DNA of 64,000 bases from Gerris lacustris (lineage: Eukaryota > Arthropoda > Insecta > Hemiptera > Gerridae). The notes below the pieces were generated by a model. It searched no databases. It saw nothing but the letters and a program-made list of their open reading frames with translations, and was not told the origin of the DNA. The stretch covers positions 31,150,187 to 31,214,186 of the forward strand of contig OX578284.1 of the NCBI GenBank assembly GCA_951217055.1. The letters are read 5' to 3'. Numbering within the stretch: position 1 is the stretch's first letter; every line of letters starts with the position of its first letter. A program made the translations under genes and the position numbers. Shown piece after piece: positions 44,291 through 57,289 of this stretch.

Positions 44291-47200
44291 ACGCATAGCA
44301 AGTGTTTACCTTGGCTTTGGGCGTGTTACTAGTACACTATCCTTTCGGCAACACCAATACCCATTCACTATAATATTTTATTTTTATTTACAAAGAAAAA
44401 AAATAAACTTAAAACTTTTAATCTTCATATCAAGTTTTACTGTGTAAACGATCATACTCACTTTCGTTGCAATTCAATAAGTAGTTCTCAAGTTATCGTG
44501 CCAACAAGTATAAACTTTTTATCTATAGTAAGCTTTGTGGTATCAATGGTTATTAATGTATGTGCATGTATGTAAAATAGTTATTTATCAAATCAATTAC
44601 AAAATTATATAACTTAAATCCTCTTTTCTTCAGCTAGAGTTAGCATATGTACATTACACATAAAATTAAACTAATAACAATATAAGTATATTAAAGAGCA
44701 AAGTGAAAATTGAAAAAAAAAAATTATACATGTATATAAATCGATTTATTTCATGCTAGAAGAAATAAGATGAAATGTTCCTAAAAATTAAAATTGTTAT
44801 TAAAATTTCGTGGTTAGTCAAAAAATCTGTCTGACGTTTTAATTATTTTAGTATTTTTTAAAAATAATCAATGAAAATAAAATTATACATTTTTAAAATT
44901 ACCTCCTCGTTTTTATCAGATTATATTTTACATCTGCAAAAAAATATTATTAATTTAACATGGTGAATAAAGTTAAAATATCGAATCAATAGCTTTTATG
45001 TTGACTTTTATAAAATCTTCGACCTTTTTTCAAGGTAAACTCCGCTATTAGTCTGCTAGTTTGGAGGTTACGTAAACTAGTTCTATGAGAATGAGGAAAC
45101 ACAGGTCCTTAATTTTTTGACTATGATATCAAATTTTATGAATTCTTTATTATTTCAGATTATTCTTCATCATTTGTTGATAGGTCACTCGAAATGTTAA
45201 ATTTAAATTGCAATTTATTATTATAAATCTGTTTATTAGTAAGTTAAAAATATAAGAGTTTGACATGAAATAAATATCATATGATTTTTTGCAGACGATC
45301 ACGTTCTATTAGATTCTGAATTTGTTTCACTTCTTTTACTGGAATAATCTTTAGGGTAAATGTAAATTTAATGTGAAATAATTTTGAAGCAGAATACCTC
45401 AATATCGTTTATTGGTATTATTGGTATTATAAATATGCAATTTTAAGGTAAAAATGTACAAATTTTATTGGCCCATGATAAAGTGAGTTAGGCATGTAAT
45501 AAAAATGGTAGTATTTTACTTTAGTAATCCCCTACAAGGGGGTACAAAAGTAAAATGGATAACAGAAGGCAAAATTGTAGTTGAGTAACCCCGCTAGTAT
45601 TAAGACGAGAAGAAGTAAATTTTTGTCCAAAATACTTTGGGACAATGGATATTATCACTTTTATGAACTTTGTCTAAATATATCATTAGACTAAGGACTA
45701 ATTATTTATTATACAAGAGTTTATATTCCCTTTTATAATTTTCATTCTAACCCGGGACATGTCAAATTTGACATCAAACTAAAAAAGTGGCATAAATTCA
45801 TTAAAATCGATTTATTATTGATATGCAGAAATAACTTGGTTGGTAATCTGTATGTCCGATAGGTTTAAGCTAGAGTTCCTGGAACTAAGTAAATACACAA
45901 ACATTTGCATGTAATTACCAGTGAGGTGAAAATGTAATCATGTCTTCAGTGGCAGATTGATGAAGTGACCTAAATTTGGTAACGATTAGAATGTATAGGA
46001 ATATAATCTGCTTTAATTCTCTGTCTTTTAAAAGATTTAAAGGGCAGCACTAACTACTATGTTCAAAGTTAATGACTCATTTCTTTTGCTTGTACCATCC
46101 TTGAATAACGATTTAACCTCAAGGCAGTATTTACAGTGTTATATCTTTGAAAAATATCTACTTTTAATGGATATTCGGTATAAATGACCAATTTAGAAGA
46201 ACTTTTTACTAAAAAGTTAAAATACAGAATTACTGAACATGTGAGTAGGTACATTTTGGACTCCTCCACTCATGTGAGAGGATAAGAGAGTTGTTACTGA
46301 GACTTATACTAAACTATCCTATAACCTTTTCTTCATTGCTTACTCAAAATTCCAATACAATTTACTCAAGGATCTATCAAAACTAATGGAATGTTTATTT
46401 TAAGATTTACAGTATCCATAATTATCTATCAGCATATAATATGTATGTTATTAAGAATTGTTCCACTTCTCAAAGAGATGATACAATATTCTATATAAAT
46501 TTTGTAACAAGCAATAACGATATTTACTTTACTTATGCAGTCAATGATAAATTGCGACCTCTCATACTTTACCATTACATAAATTTATCTCCAAGGCAAT
46601 AGAATTTCTCTAGTTTACTACTTTTCGCTTTCAATCTTACCTATATTCGTGCTTGTAATATTTACTTTAATTTAGCCGACGTGAATTTTCAGTCATTTAA
46701 TTCCAAGTATAAATATGTCGAAGTCCGGTGCGGGGCATTTGAATCACTGAGCTGAGGGCAGGTTAAAAGATAGTGGAAATCCAACAACGTGGTTAAATGA
46801 ATTTCTGACACGAGTGATAGTTATAGTTGCAGCCTCTTAAAATTTCATAAATCTTTCTATTTGAACGGATCCTCTGATCTCGAATATTCTTACCATTCTA
46901 TGTTGCTACTGCACAGTTAAAACTTCGAGTAATTCGGTTTTCAGTATACTTCTCTCTCTCTCCCCCCCCCCCCCCCTCTTATGTAGATAGAGATTGAACT
47001 CTATAGAAATTGTCTCGTAAAAGGTTACCGTACAAATCGTTGGTAACGTTACCTAGTAAGATTGAACTTCTAATCAAGTTAAACTGAATGAGAACCAGTG
47101 CAAATGACTCCCATTATGTGCAACTCAACTCCCTTGAGAATGATCCCTGCAATGTGTTCGAGACGTCTGTATTCGCAAAATTTCTGACGCGATCTCCTCT

Positions 47201-47813
47201 AGACTTATTAAACTCTGGTCATGTACAATCCATGTTACCTCTGTTTTGTCATTAACAGCCTATCTCCTGTGATAGGTAAAACTGTAAACCATTCAACATA
47301 TCAAAATCAAGCATCGAAAGTGGGGAACCGTAGCCTAAATTATACCTCTTTTTATAAACCCCCCCAGTAAAAAAGGTGAAGTTTATATTTTGAAAACAGT
47401 TTTTTTTGTGTGTAAAATTCCGATGCTATAAATACGTGTTTATTTATCACCTTAAGGAAGTTTATAAATATCACAGAGTCAAGTTTTGGGGTAGGACATG
47501 AACCTTTTTAATTTTTTTCTCTCTTTTTGGTATCAACCCCAATCAGCCTTTTAACGACCTTAAGCATAAACCGTAGCAAACATTCGTGAAGTTGGATTGC
47601 AATTACATGATTTGTCATTTAGTCATTGATCAAGTTGTTTTCAATCATGTTAGTTCAATCAAAATAGAAAAGTTCCTAGACAGAACAGATTAACTCACAT
47701 TGATTAAAGCACGGACGCAAAACGTAAAAGTGTTTGTGTAAATTTAGGAGGGAGGTCTCAAAGACACAGGATGTTCACCTCGTAGTATTAGAGGTTAATT
47801 TGGAGGTCTTATT
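44291..47813. other. AT-rich DNA, no gene recognised
   Basis: The only marked item is a poly-C run at about 46963-46977 following CTCTCTCTCT. Several open frames of 60-70 codons are AT-driven and unrecognised. Confidence 0.35.
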
Positions 47814-47852
47814 CTGCAGTTTACCTCGCCAGTATATCGAGGTAAACTGCAG
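47814..47852. repeat. Perfect 15-bp stem-loop
   Basis: CTGCAGTTTACCTCG and CGAGGTAAACTGCAG around a 9-nt loop. GC-balanced and perfect in old AT-rich DNA, so recent or constrained. Too short for a typical microRNA precursor. Confidence 0.8.
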
Positions 47853-49249
47853 TTTTTAGTGCTAGGTAAATTCTAGTTTTTGGGAATTACTTAAGAGTTA
47901 TAACTATAGTTAAACAAATCAAAAGACGAAGTTAAGGTATACGCTCTGGATATCTAATAAATGTAAGCATACGCGGATAGAATAACCTTGCTTTTGTACT
48001 AATTAGAGCAAGATGATAACTGGCAATTTAAACGTCGATTGCAGTGAAATCACAAGGAAAATAAATACTTTTTTTGGGAAACCTGTTGTTTAATTATAGT
48101 ACTGCGTCCACCTGTGGATAAGGATATTTTGATATTATGCGGTAATATTACATAATTCCCGTAGGCTGGCAATTTAATACATTTTTCGCTTTTCACTCAA
48201 ATGCACTTTTTTTCGTTTCACTTGGATCACAAGACTACTAGAACCTTTAATGTTTATTTCATCTTAATACTTCAGTTAAGTCCACAAAATGGAATTAGGA
48301 ATAACTGTATTATACTAAACCAAAAACACATTTCAACAATACTATCAAATAATTGTTTATGATAAATTTAAAAAAAAATATATTCAAACTATATTTTATA
48401 CTTTTTATACTTTTTTTTTTTCAAATTATATTTTTATACTATAGGTAAATGCATATTATATTTGATAGGAATTAAATTTAGAAAACATCAGATTAAAGAT
48501 TAGATGAGGATCAAGTTAAATAAAGGGTTGAAGATATGAGCATAATTTGTCCTCTGGCGTCACCACTAAATTACATGGATTTCAGTCTCCGTCTTTTATT
48601 TATCTCTTCTAGCTAACAGTACTTGTATATTTATTTAAATAAAATGTATAAAGAGAAAGGAGCCCTGGAGAAAATATCAAACATCTACTTGGCATGTTTA
48701 ATTATAATTTTTTTTTCAGTGAATCATTTGAATTAACTAAATTATACATCGAGCGTAATTACAACTTTTAAAAAAATTAATCGAGTAAATTGAGGTAATA
48801 TAAAAGCGTGCTCTGTTTACTATTTTATTGCCTAACACAATGTAATTATTAATGAATAATTACTTACCTTGCATATTGAATTATGTTTTCTATCGCTACT
48901 GTTTGTATATTGCTTATATGTCAATAACTCAGAGCTATAGTTTATAGTATTACTTTAAACTATGTAAGCTAATCCATTTCAGGGAAGAATTCATCCGTTA
49001 ATTGAACTATCTTTGTTGAATAACCTTGGTTTAATTTCAGGATGCAATTAGTATTATGTTCACTTTCCGTTTATAATACTGTTCATTGAGACAAAGAGGT
49101 ACGCAAGATCAATTTAACTATGTTTAATAAAATACTTAAAAATGAACTAATTGTTTTGGTTAAATTGCCTATTTTATAATTGTAATAGAGTCATGATTAC
49201 TCACCGTTGAGACAAGCTTTAAGATGTATTAGTTCACGCAAGCCGTGCT
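47853..49249. other. AT-rich DNA, no gene recognised
   Basis: Nothing beyond AT-rich sequence and short poly-T runs (48405-48420). Confidence 0.35.
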
Positions 49250-50060
49250 GTGTATTACGTCGGTCATTCGGTAATTAATAGGATAAAGGATTTACTCGAG
49301 GCGTGGTTATCTTAATTCTTCTATTGGTGTGTATTTTATAGCGAAATACCCTAGCTCAAGAGATTCTATCTAGAACCTTTTAAAATAAAACCGGTGTCGA
49401 GGTTTTTTTCCTTCTTCTTTCAAGTTCGTTGCCCCTAAAGAAGTGGGTGTCGATCTTTTGTTAACCGGCTCTAGGGCAGTATCGAACGGGGATAATTATT
49501 TTTCTGCGGGTCTTAAGACTATTAATGTTCGGAGCTAGATAATAGTCGACGTCCCTGACCTCGGGGATCTAGGAGGGAGTGACTCGGTAAAGGAAATGCG
49601 AAGCCCGGGCCTCCTTTAACTGTTTATGTTAATCTATGAACGTTTCGGGGCGCGGCCTAGGCCAAGAATTCACCTCTAGAGGCAGGGGAAGAAGAGAGGC
49701 GAGATCGCGTTCTCTATAATAACATACCGTCGCTATCTGACCATAGAAGTTTGTGTATTTGTGTGCGCGTGTCAAGTTGCGGCCCAAAAAAGAGAACCGT
49801 TAGATGCGAGCTTCGAGAAGTGGGGAGATTTCTTGTAGCCGAAAAAACCAGCTAGGACTTGCAACCTCCGCCAGCCCCAGCGACCATTATTAATTATTAT
49901 TATGGTAAAAAAACTCTCTCGACCATAAAAAAACCGACTAACTCGAGGCGTCAGCCTCTTCTAGATATGTAAATCCTACCGGACTAGAGAAATGTCATGG
50001 GAGAAATCCACCTCTCCCTCTCCCCGGCCTCGGATCCCTGGCATCGTAAAATATACTCGA
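49250..50060. other. Large GC-rich, CpG-rich island
   Basis: About 800 bp with GGGGCGCGGCCTAGGCC, GAGATCGCGTTCTC, CCGGCCTCGGATCC and many other CpG-bearing blocks, between kilobases of AT-rich DNA. Stops break all frames I checked, so a long exon is unlikely. It contains homeodomain-type TTATTAATTATTATTATGG and CCATAAAA. A cis-regulatory element, CpG-rich promoter or non-coding RNA region fits better than a gene body, but that is inference. Confidence 0.4.
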
Positions 50061-51444
50061 AGCACTTCTTCATCTAAAACCTGATTTTAACATGTATCTG
50101 ATTATAATCCCAGTCCAGATTCACTTAGTTAATACATACTAAATGCCAGCTCACTAAATAACCCCACATTCTCTCCTACCACTCGTCCCAACATATTCAA
50201 CCCACATTTACAACTAACCATATGCTTTAGTCCAAACTATTTCTTTAACTCGCCCAATATTATAACTTTAAGTAAATTAAATGTAATTTACCTGTATCAT
50301 TTAGAACTTGTAGCAAAATATTTACTCTTATATCTCATTTCTTATTATAATAACATGCATCGCAAATTTAACGGATGACATTTATAATTCTTAGAGGTAA
50401 AGGGGGAGCAGTTTCATTATTTATAAAAATGATATCACCAAAACCGTCAATTAAAAAGAATCACCTGATTTTTATTAGATGATTTGATTCTATTGTATCA
50501 ACTTACGAGTTTTTTACATACATAAACATACTTTATTTCTTTCTAATCTTATTTTGTTTAGAATTATTATTTAAACAGAGTAATACTTACTTATCAACTC
50601 GATCTATTCTGTAAAGATTTAATAAGCATTAAAAGTTGTTATATACCTTCTGTTCCATATATGGATTCTTACTTAAGTTATCGCTTACAATTATTTAACT
50701 AGTCCTTTCCATAGTCACGTCTATTTATAATTATGGAAACGGCTATTTTAGATGTATAAATCTAGTTTAAAATCATATTACATTGTTTAATGTAGAGAAT
50801 ATAATATTTTGTTGATAATTTATTTAAACAGAACGTATGAAAAACGAATTTGAGCATGCACTTTAGATTTTCATTAAATTTAAGTTTGTCTTGCATTTCT
50901 AAACTAATATTATTATTTTAGAGAGACTTTGAAATAGTTGTCCTTTATTTTATACTATAAAGAAACACCTATTCTTTTAGTTTATATGAACTTATAATTT
51001 ATAAATATATAATTTATTCTCCTTCGATGTAAAAATATAAATAAGATCTTGGCTTAGCAAATTTGATAAGCAAAATAAATTTGTTAATATTAAGCTGCTT
51101 TAACAAAATGTATAGCTGGAAAAAAGCCTATGGCAGTAGCGACACGTTGGAATTACCCCTTTTAAGACATGGGAACCATTGGAATACTTCCGGTTATCAA
51201 GATAAGTCCCTTATCTTTACGAACATGGCTGCAAAAGCCTACGTTCTTGGAATCTTAGAGCAAAGTGTTTCTTTACAGAGATTATGTGAAATTTATGTAT
51301 TATAACAAAGAGACAAAGAGAAGACTTAATAGTTTTACTTTTAAACTTTTTAATATAATATACTTTTGTTTTCAAAAGTTAGTATATTAATAAAATTATT
51401 TGAGATACAACAAATAAATGTTTCTCTAAATATAGAGCAGTAAT
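50061..51444. other. AT-rich DNA with a small GC-richer frame
   Basis: Within 51063-51305 an open frame of 80 codons holds a less AT-rich core (51110-51290, AYGSSDTLELPLLRHGNHWN). I recognise no family. Elsewhere nothing. Confidence 0.25.
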
Positions 51445-51660
51445 TCAGTACCCCTTCGGGGTATGAGTTTTCTGAATATGGATGCCAAATTTCATGAAAA
51501 TTTGCCCCTATTGTTAAGGCACCACATTTATGTTTTAACTATAGACAAATACAGAAATTTAGAAAAAAACAAAAAAAAATAATAATTTTATTTGGACTCA
51601 GAGGACCTCACAACTTGGAAATCTATAAAAGATCCGAAAACTGGATTTTTAGCCATAAAA
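51445..51660 (+). mobile_element. Dispersed family C fragment
   Basis: CCCCTTCGGGGTATGAGTTT, ATGCCAAATTTCATGAAAAT and, at the right, TTTGGACTCAGAGGACCTCA match the 14.2- and 36.9-kb copies in inverse orientation. Moderately decayed. Confidence 0.45.
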
Positions 51661-52499
51661 ATACTTCCACCACATATACTACGTATATGAGAAATAATAC
51701 TATGCATATGAGAAAAAATGCAGTTTATTCAACATTGAATAATTATTCAGTTTGGACAAACAATGTTTAATAAACTTTTACACTTAATCAAAGTTAGGAT
51801 ACAATAATTTTAATTTTACGCTTCCCACATAATTGTTTGTTGCTTTACTCTATACACTATACCTATCCGTTCAGTATCAAGTAGGTTGTTCTCCTCGTAC
51901 CTTTCAAAGAGAACTTTATTTTGAAATAAGCGTATGCTATTTTAAACCACCACTCTTAGATCAAGAAAACTTTAAAACTATATTATAATTTAGACGTTTT
52001 TACGCTAACATCACAATATTTTGTTCTCGCTTAGTTTAGACATGTGTGTAAAGAAAACGTTGATAAATTGCATGAACTAAAAAGTATATTATGCATTAAT
52101 ATCGCCTCGAGTAACGATCGTATCTAAAAAGGTACTTGATTCTTCCTCCTTTGAAAAACATATGCAGTCTAAATCGACTGCATCTGCAAACCGATCATTT
52201 CCAAGCTGCATTAACAAACGTGTAGGCCGGCAAAACTTTTGAATTATACATTTTTTATGATAATAATACCTTATATATTATACTTTTTAAGTTGAATCTA
52301 AATAAAATATCTATCAAATTGTGTAAGCACTCTCTTTTTAGACCTTATTAAATGTTATTACTTTGTGTTAATTTAAGATATTTAAATAGTAAGTCAATGA
52401 ATCACAATTATTTATTTTTTTAATGTTAATATTAATATCTTAAATAAAATATTTGGTTGTGAATCATATAGTTTATAAGATTCACTTAAATATACTACA

Positions 52500-53156
52500 G
52501 AAACACTAATATGTTTTTTCGAAACGTTTTCTCTACAAACACTTTCCTGTGTTCGCCACTGCGTACCGGTCCGTTATATGGTGAACCGAGAAATTTCCCG
52601 GTTACTTTATATTCCCCCAAATTTTTGGACCCTATTTTTCCCCCCTTGGAGCACTCCGATAGTGCTAAATTTTTTTGTCATGTAGAAAATGCGAATAAAT
52701 ATCTGTGTGCAGAAAGTTGCGCTCCTACAAATATAAGTTTTAGAGAAAAAATGTCAAAATATTAAGAATTTCGTTTTCAAAAAAATGTTTGTCTCATTGA
52801 ATAGATGAAGTTTGATTTTTTTTCCCGACCTAAAATTCCAATTTTAAATTTGGAGTTCACGTTTATGCAAGCGTTGCGTGTGAACACTTGGACGGATAAC
52901 GTTGTCCAACGAACTCGGCCTGGGCATTGGTAAAATGATCATGTCTACTAAATTTCATTAAAATCGGTCGACATTTACTCAAGTTATCGTCACACGTTTC
53001 ATAATTCGTGGACACAGACAGAAACGAAACCAAAAATGTTCCCTGATGTCTGAAACGGATTTCTGTCTTGGCATTTTTCAAATCGGAGACTTACAAGTTT
53101 TTCGTTCTCAAAAGTGAACACAATGCTTCCGTTACCTTCGGTAAGCTCGGAAGCAA
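52500..53156 (+). mobile_element. Chimeric family A / family B repeat
   Basis: 52770-53000 holds family A blocks (CGACCTAAAATTCCAATTTTA, GCAAGCGTTGCGTGTGAACAC, TTGTCCAACGAACTCGGCCT). It then switches after GGACACAGACAGAAACGAAAC to the inverse of family B's left part (ACATCAGGGAAC, CAGACATCAGGG block and the GCTTCCGTTACC hairpin at 53124-53156). So A and B either share an ancestor or have recombined. 51661-52499 is AT-rich and unannotated. Confidence 0.5.
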
Positions 53157-53235
53157 TATTAATATTAATTTCTTTAATGGCCATACAAATATCCTTTTGA
53201 TATGGTCTGCATTCTCAATTGATTTTATTGATTTT

Positions 53236-53690
53236 TGGTTCGTTTAGACTTTAGACGGTTCAATTTCATTGCTCCATATAATTGAACGGAACGCTTTCAA
53301 TCTAATTGAACGCCTTTATACTGTTTAGACGAAGCAATCAATGTAGCTTTATTTAATTGCAAAAGAATGCTAGCGGCTACAATTATGAGGAGGCAGACTA
53401 CTCCAGAAAGGAGGCGTCTGCAATCGCTCAGTGATCGATTCTAGGCTCTATCGTTTCAGGAAAACGGTAACACGCAAATTCAGAAGAGAAGTCCTTCACA
53501 ATAATCACTGAGCAACTATCGTTGGAGTCGCGTATAGGAAAACGTATCTCTATGATTATAAAATGAGAGAAGTTATGAAATGTTGAAATTGAACGGTAGT
53601 ATCGAACTGACTTAATAATAATAAAGGTTCGTTTAATCCGTTCAATTTCATTGCTCCATATAATTGAACGGAACGCTTTTACTCAAAAAA
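53236..53690 (+). repeat. Direct repeat pair about 390 bp apart
   Basis: GGTTCGTTTA...GTTCAATTTCATTGCTCC and ATATAATTGAACGGAACGCTTT occur at 53236-53300 and 53629-53680 almost identically (the first has about 4 extra bases). Each copy itself folds (TTCAAT/ATTGAA). The enclosed sequence is less AT-rich and has short open stretches but no recognised protein. It could be a tandem duplication or two ends of an unknown element. Confidence 0.65.
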
Positions 53691-54110
53691 CAACAACAAA
53701 AAATACATAGGTTTATACTTATTTAAAAAAATATATAGTTAGATATAATATTTACAATTCTCTAAATAAGTTTAATCACGTTAAAATTAAATTATAGATA
53801 ATAATTATTTGAATTTAAATGCTAAAATTAAATGGGAGAATCAGCTGGAAGCTGAGTCGTGTATTGAATGGTGTTGACTGACAACTGATGTATTTAAATA
53901 TGGATTAGTTAATCTACATTTAGAAATTATGTTTCCACTTTTAACTTGTTTGTTTGCTTTACTGATGAATTACTATGGCAACCGTTGTGGAAGTTACATG
54001 ACATGTGTGAAGATGACATTATAGATTTCGACATTAAACAAAAGTTAGTAAATTAAATATGTATTAGTACCAACCTTAATTACTTGTGCTTTATCTAGGG
54101 CAACACTGGA

Positions 54111-54212
54111 GGGAATCATGAGAGTTCATGATTCCCTTATTTTCCATTACTCCTTGTTTAACTCGACCGGGTGCAATGAGTAACTTCCCTCCCTGTAAAC
54201 TAGGGAGGAAAG
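54111..54212. repeat. Two consecutive hairpins
   Basis: GGGAATCATGA-gagt-TCATGATTCCC (54111-54136) and ACTTCCCTCCCT...AGGGAGGAAAGT (about 54181-54212). They lie 5' of a family B terminal hairpin. 53691-54110 holds nothing recognised. Confidence 0.7.
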
Positions 54213-54239
54213 TTCACTTTTTCTCCCCGCTGGAGGTAA

Positions 54240-54304
54240 AAATGTTTTCGTTCTTGAGGACATGATCACATAGCTTCCGTTACCTTCGGTAAGCTCGGAA
54301 GCAA
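54240..54304 (-). repeat. Family B terminal fragment with hairpin
   Basis: TTTTCGTTCTTGAGGACATG, ATCACATAGCTTCCG and TTACCTTCGGTAAGCTCGG match the left end at 34.56 kb inverted. GCTTCCG...CGGAAGC forms the hairpin, followed by AAAATT. Confidence 0.65.
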
Positions 54305-54603
54305 AATTAGCTTAAAAACAAACGTAACCTATGAAGCTGAAACCTTCTATTCCACCAAAAAGAAAACGAGCTATTTACACAGATAAATTTGATTTTTTCA
54401 GTCATTCATTGAGATTGCTAAAAAGTTTAACTAGTTTAACTTCTTTTCCATCGGCAATTGGAATGAGCAATTTCATTGGCTGTTTACACGTTTTAATTTC
54501 ATTGATTCAGTCATGTTTCAATCTCAAGAAGTATTGAAATCGAATCATCTAAATGCACCTTCTTCCATATTATGTTATGTCAGGTTTATCGTGAAATTTT
54601 AAC

Positions 54604-54624
54604 ACCCCCCCCCCCCCCCCCCCC
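54604..54624. repeat. Poly-C run of about 21
   Basis: A pure C homopolymer in AT-rich DNA, error-prone in sequencing. 54625-55202 is AT-rich with two A/T homopolymers and nothing else. Confidence 0.9.
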
Positions 54625-55202
54625 TTTCCCTAGTATTGTATGTCTATTCATCTAGTGATATAGTGGGCATGAGAAAGATTTGTGCCACACTTAGTGAGGG
54701 ATGTTTTTTTCGTGCAATCTAAGTGTCATTACACCTATTTTATTTGTACTCCTTTTATAATATATTATATAATACAATATATTAAATTAAAAACCTTTAT
54801 TGAGTTCAAAACTATTTTGGAGTTCCTAGGCCAAAGGACCTAGGCACTCAGTTATAGTTTAGCAGCTCTTATAAGTTACTAGTTTTACTAGTTAAAACAA
54901 CAAAGTAACTGTAGTTACTACTTGTTTTTTTGGTGAATAACCTCTTTTTTATTTAAAAAAAAAAAAAAAATAATAATGATATAATAAAAAATGTTCTTTT
55001 ATACTTTGAACCTAAATAATATTAGGCATTGATTTAGACACACAATAATTATCTATTATTCTTCCATATCAAACAGCTCTATTCAAATCTTAAATAATCC
55101 GAAACCGAGATTTAACCAGAAATATTCATTTTTGTTATTTTTTTTTTTTTTAAAAAGTTAAGAAATATATATAATTATTATTTGTAAATTTTTATGACAG
55201 AA

Positions 55203-55430
55203 TTATTTTATTTATTTATTTATTTTATTTTATTTTATCTTATTTATTTGTGGTTTTAGTCCCGTTCAACAGCTTAGGTCTTTATAAGACGGGGTTATCC
55301 GGTCACTTCACTCATCTACTCTATGAGTGTGAAACATGTCTTACCCCTTTGGGATTCGAACTCACAGACGGGGCTTAGACCTTGGTTTCAGAGTCGAGTG
55401 CGCTAACCACTCGGCTACTCCTGCCCCTTT
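55203..55430 (-). mobile_element. tRNA-derived SINE
   Basis: On the minus strand the head begins about 55427 with GGGGCAGGAG, then the canonical A-box TAGCCGAGTGGTTA (55404-55417) and, about 40 bp on, B-box GAGTTCGAATCCC (55351-55363). The extra bases between boxes fit a tRNA with a long variable arm (Ser or Leu type). The body has a TGACCGGATAACCCCG block and a TAAGCTGTTGAACGGGACT block, and ends in an (AATAA)n-like tail at 55203-55250. Length about 225 bp. The head keeps both promoter boxes, so the copy is fairly well preserved. Confidence 0.85.
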
Positions 55431-57289
55431 TTTTATTTTATTTTTTGTCTTGTTGGAACTCCTTCCCCAAGCTCCAGTTCTGCTTTTTGGGGAAGTAGAC
55501 ATGTATGAATTATTATTTTTATTATTGTTGAAACCAAATTTTGTTGTGAATATCAATAAAAATAAAAATTATAGTTACGTTGGCTTATTTCAAGGTTCAT
55601 AAGGGGACTATTATGACACGTATAAAAGAGACTGCTTTAACTGTACTGCTTTTGTTTTTGTTTTTTTAATGATAGAAAAACATGCTAGAGTAGGAAGAAA
55701 AACTTTAGCACTTTACTCAGATAATTGCTAAATAAATTGGACCCTTAGCCGGCAGGTTCTCGACTTGCTAATACCCACTAGTCTAGAAAGCTATAAGACT
55801 TAAGTAGTTAGCTATTTGAATAAAAGTCTCTGCTACCAACAAAAGATTGCTAAGTGCGATTTGAAGATATTGTGCTATTGTGGTCGTCGATAAACATTGT
55901 TTATTGTTGTTTTCATAAACTTTAAATGTTATTACACCTGCCTCGCCTTGTCTAGTTCCATAAATCATATCGTTAAGAAATATAGAATTTACCTTTTTCT
56001 ACCTTAATGCATATTAGTACCATATATAAAACTTTTCTATTGATTAACGATAAAAAGAACTGTTGCTTACATGAAACCTACCTTATAAAACGTTTGAAAA
56101 TATTACCTATTCTGTAATTATATTGTCATTGCGTGCGTGTTTCTCTTCCTTGAAAAAGAAAGGAAAAACATTTCTTTTTTACAGATTGATAAATAGTCAG
56201 TCTATTACAGGTTTTACTCCGGTGTTAGAAAACAAATGATAGAGTTGACCTCACATTACCATATCAGATTCATTTCACAATTTCTCAGATGCCAAGACTA
56301 TAATATTCGTTTTAGCAGCCGGAGATTTCGGATAAGAGAAAGATGTCTGACTTGTGTTCTCTATTCGCACGCACATTTTTTGAACAGTTTTTATTATTAT
56401 GACCTAGTTGCTTGAAGTAATACATGCATGCATATCACACATCCGTTGTCCGCAACCGGCTTGGATTAACTGTAATCTGTAATCTCTGTGACTAGTCAGG
56501 GTCGAATGACTTTCCTATATTTTGTATTTTAAACAGTGTTTACTCCCGTGAAAAATATGATTATGACTGTAGTAAGATTTAATATTTAATTAAATTGCCT
56601 TTTAAAACAAAATGTCTTTCTTAGTATTTATAATAAAATGTATTATTGGAGCTATTAAACAACCTTATAAATTACCAGCCGGATGCACTATGCACTTTTT
56701 TATCGAGAACTATTTACAACTATGAAAGTATCATTCTGATTATTTTTTCTCCACAATGTGTTTAACATGCGATAGGATTCTATTTTGAAACTTGTTTAAT
56801 TCACGCGTTATTATATATCTGCTCTTTTACCATGAGTGAACATTAATTTTTTTTTATTAAATATTAAGGGGCACAATTATAATTTCTATCTTTAGTTTAA
56901 TATTGAGATAGAACACATTTTAGTTACGATAAATAAAGGTTTAATTGGCTAATTAATATAGCCAATTTCTTTATTTATTAAAAAAAACAAAAAAAAAAAA
57001 AACATTCTAATAATACAACTGATTCAGGCGGGTGTTTTCGTAACGCCTCTCTCATCTTTGATTTTATTTCTATATAATTTATTTTATTTATTTTTTAGAA
57101 AGCATTATGATTAGGTATTGAATATAAGAAGTTAGTTGTATATAAAAAATCTTTAAAATAAAAACTTTTTAAAAGCCCTAAAGGCTATAAGCTTATCAAG
57201 CGTATAAATTTCGTACTTTTTTTTATTTCTTGAAGCTTAAAAAGATAGTTAAGAAGTTTAGGAACAATGAGAAGTGTGTTGTGAAAGGC
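55431..57289. other. AT-rich DNA, no gene recognised
   Basis: Short poly-A near 56976-57002. Nothing else supported. Confidence 0.35.

Noticed and set aside
47814..47852. microRNA precursor
   Set aside because: The stem is 15 bp with a 9-nt loop, shorter than a Drosha/Dicer substrate, and no longer pairing flanks it.
54604..54624. Poly-C run as a telomere-like or functional tract
   Set aside because: Pure homopolymer without repeat-unit structure; probably simple-sequence slippage or sequencing error.
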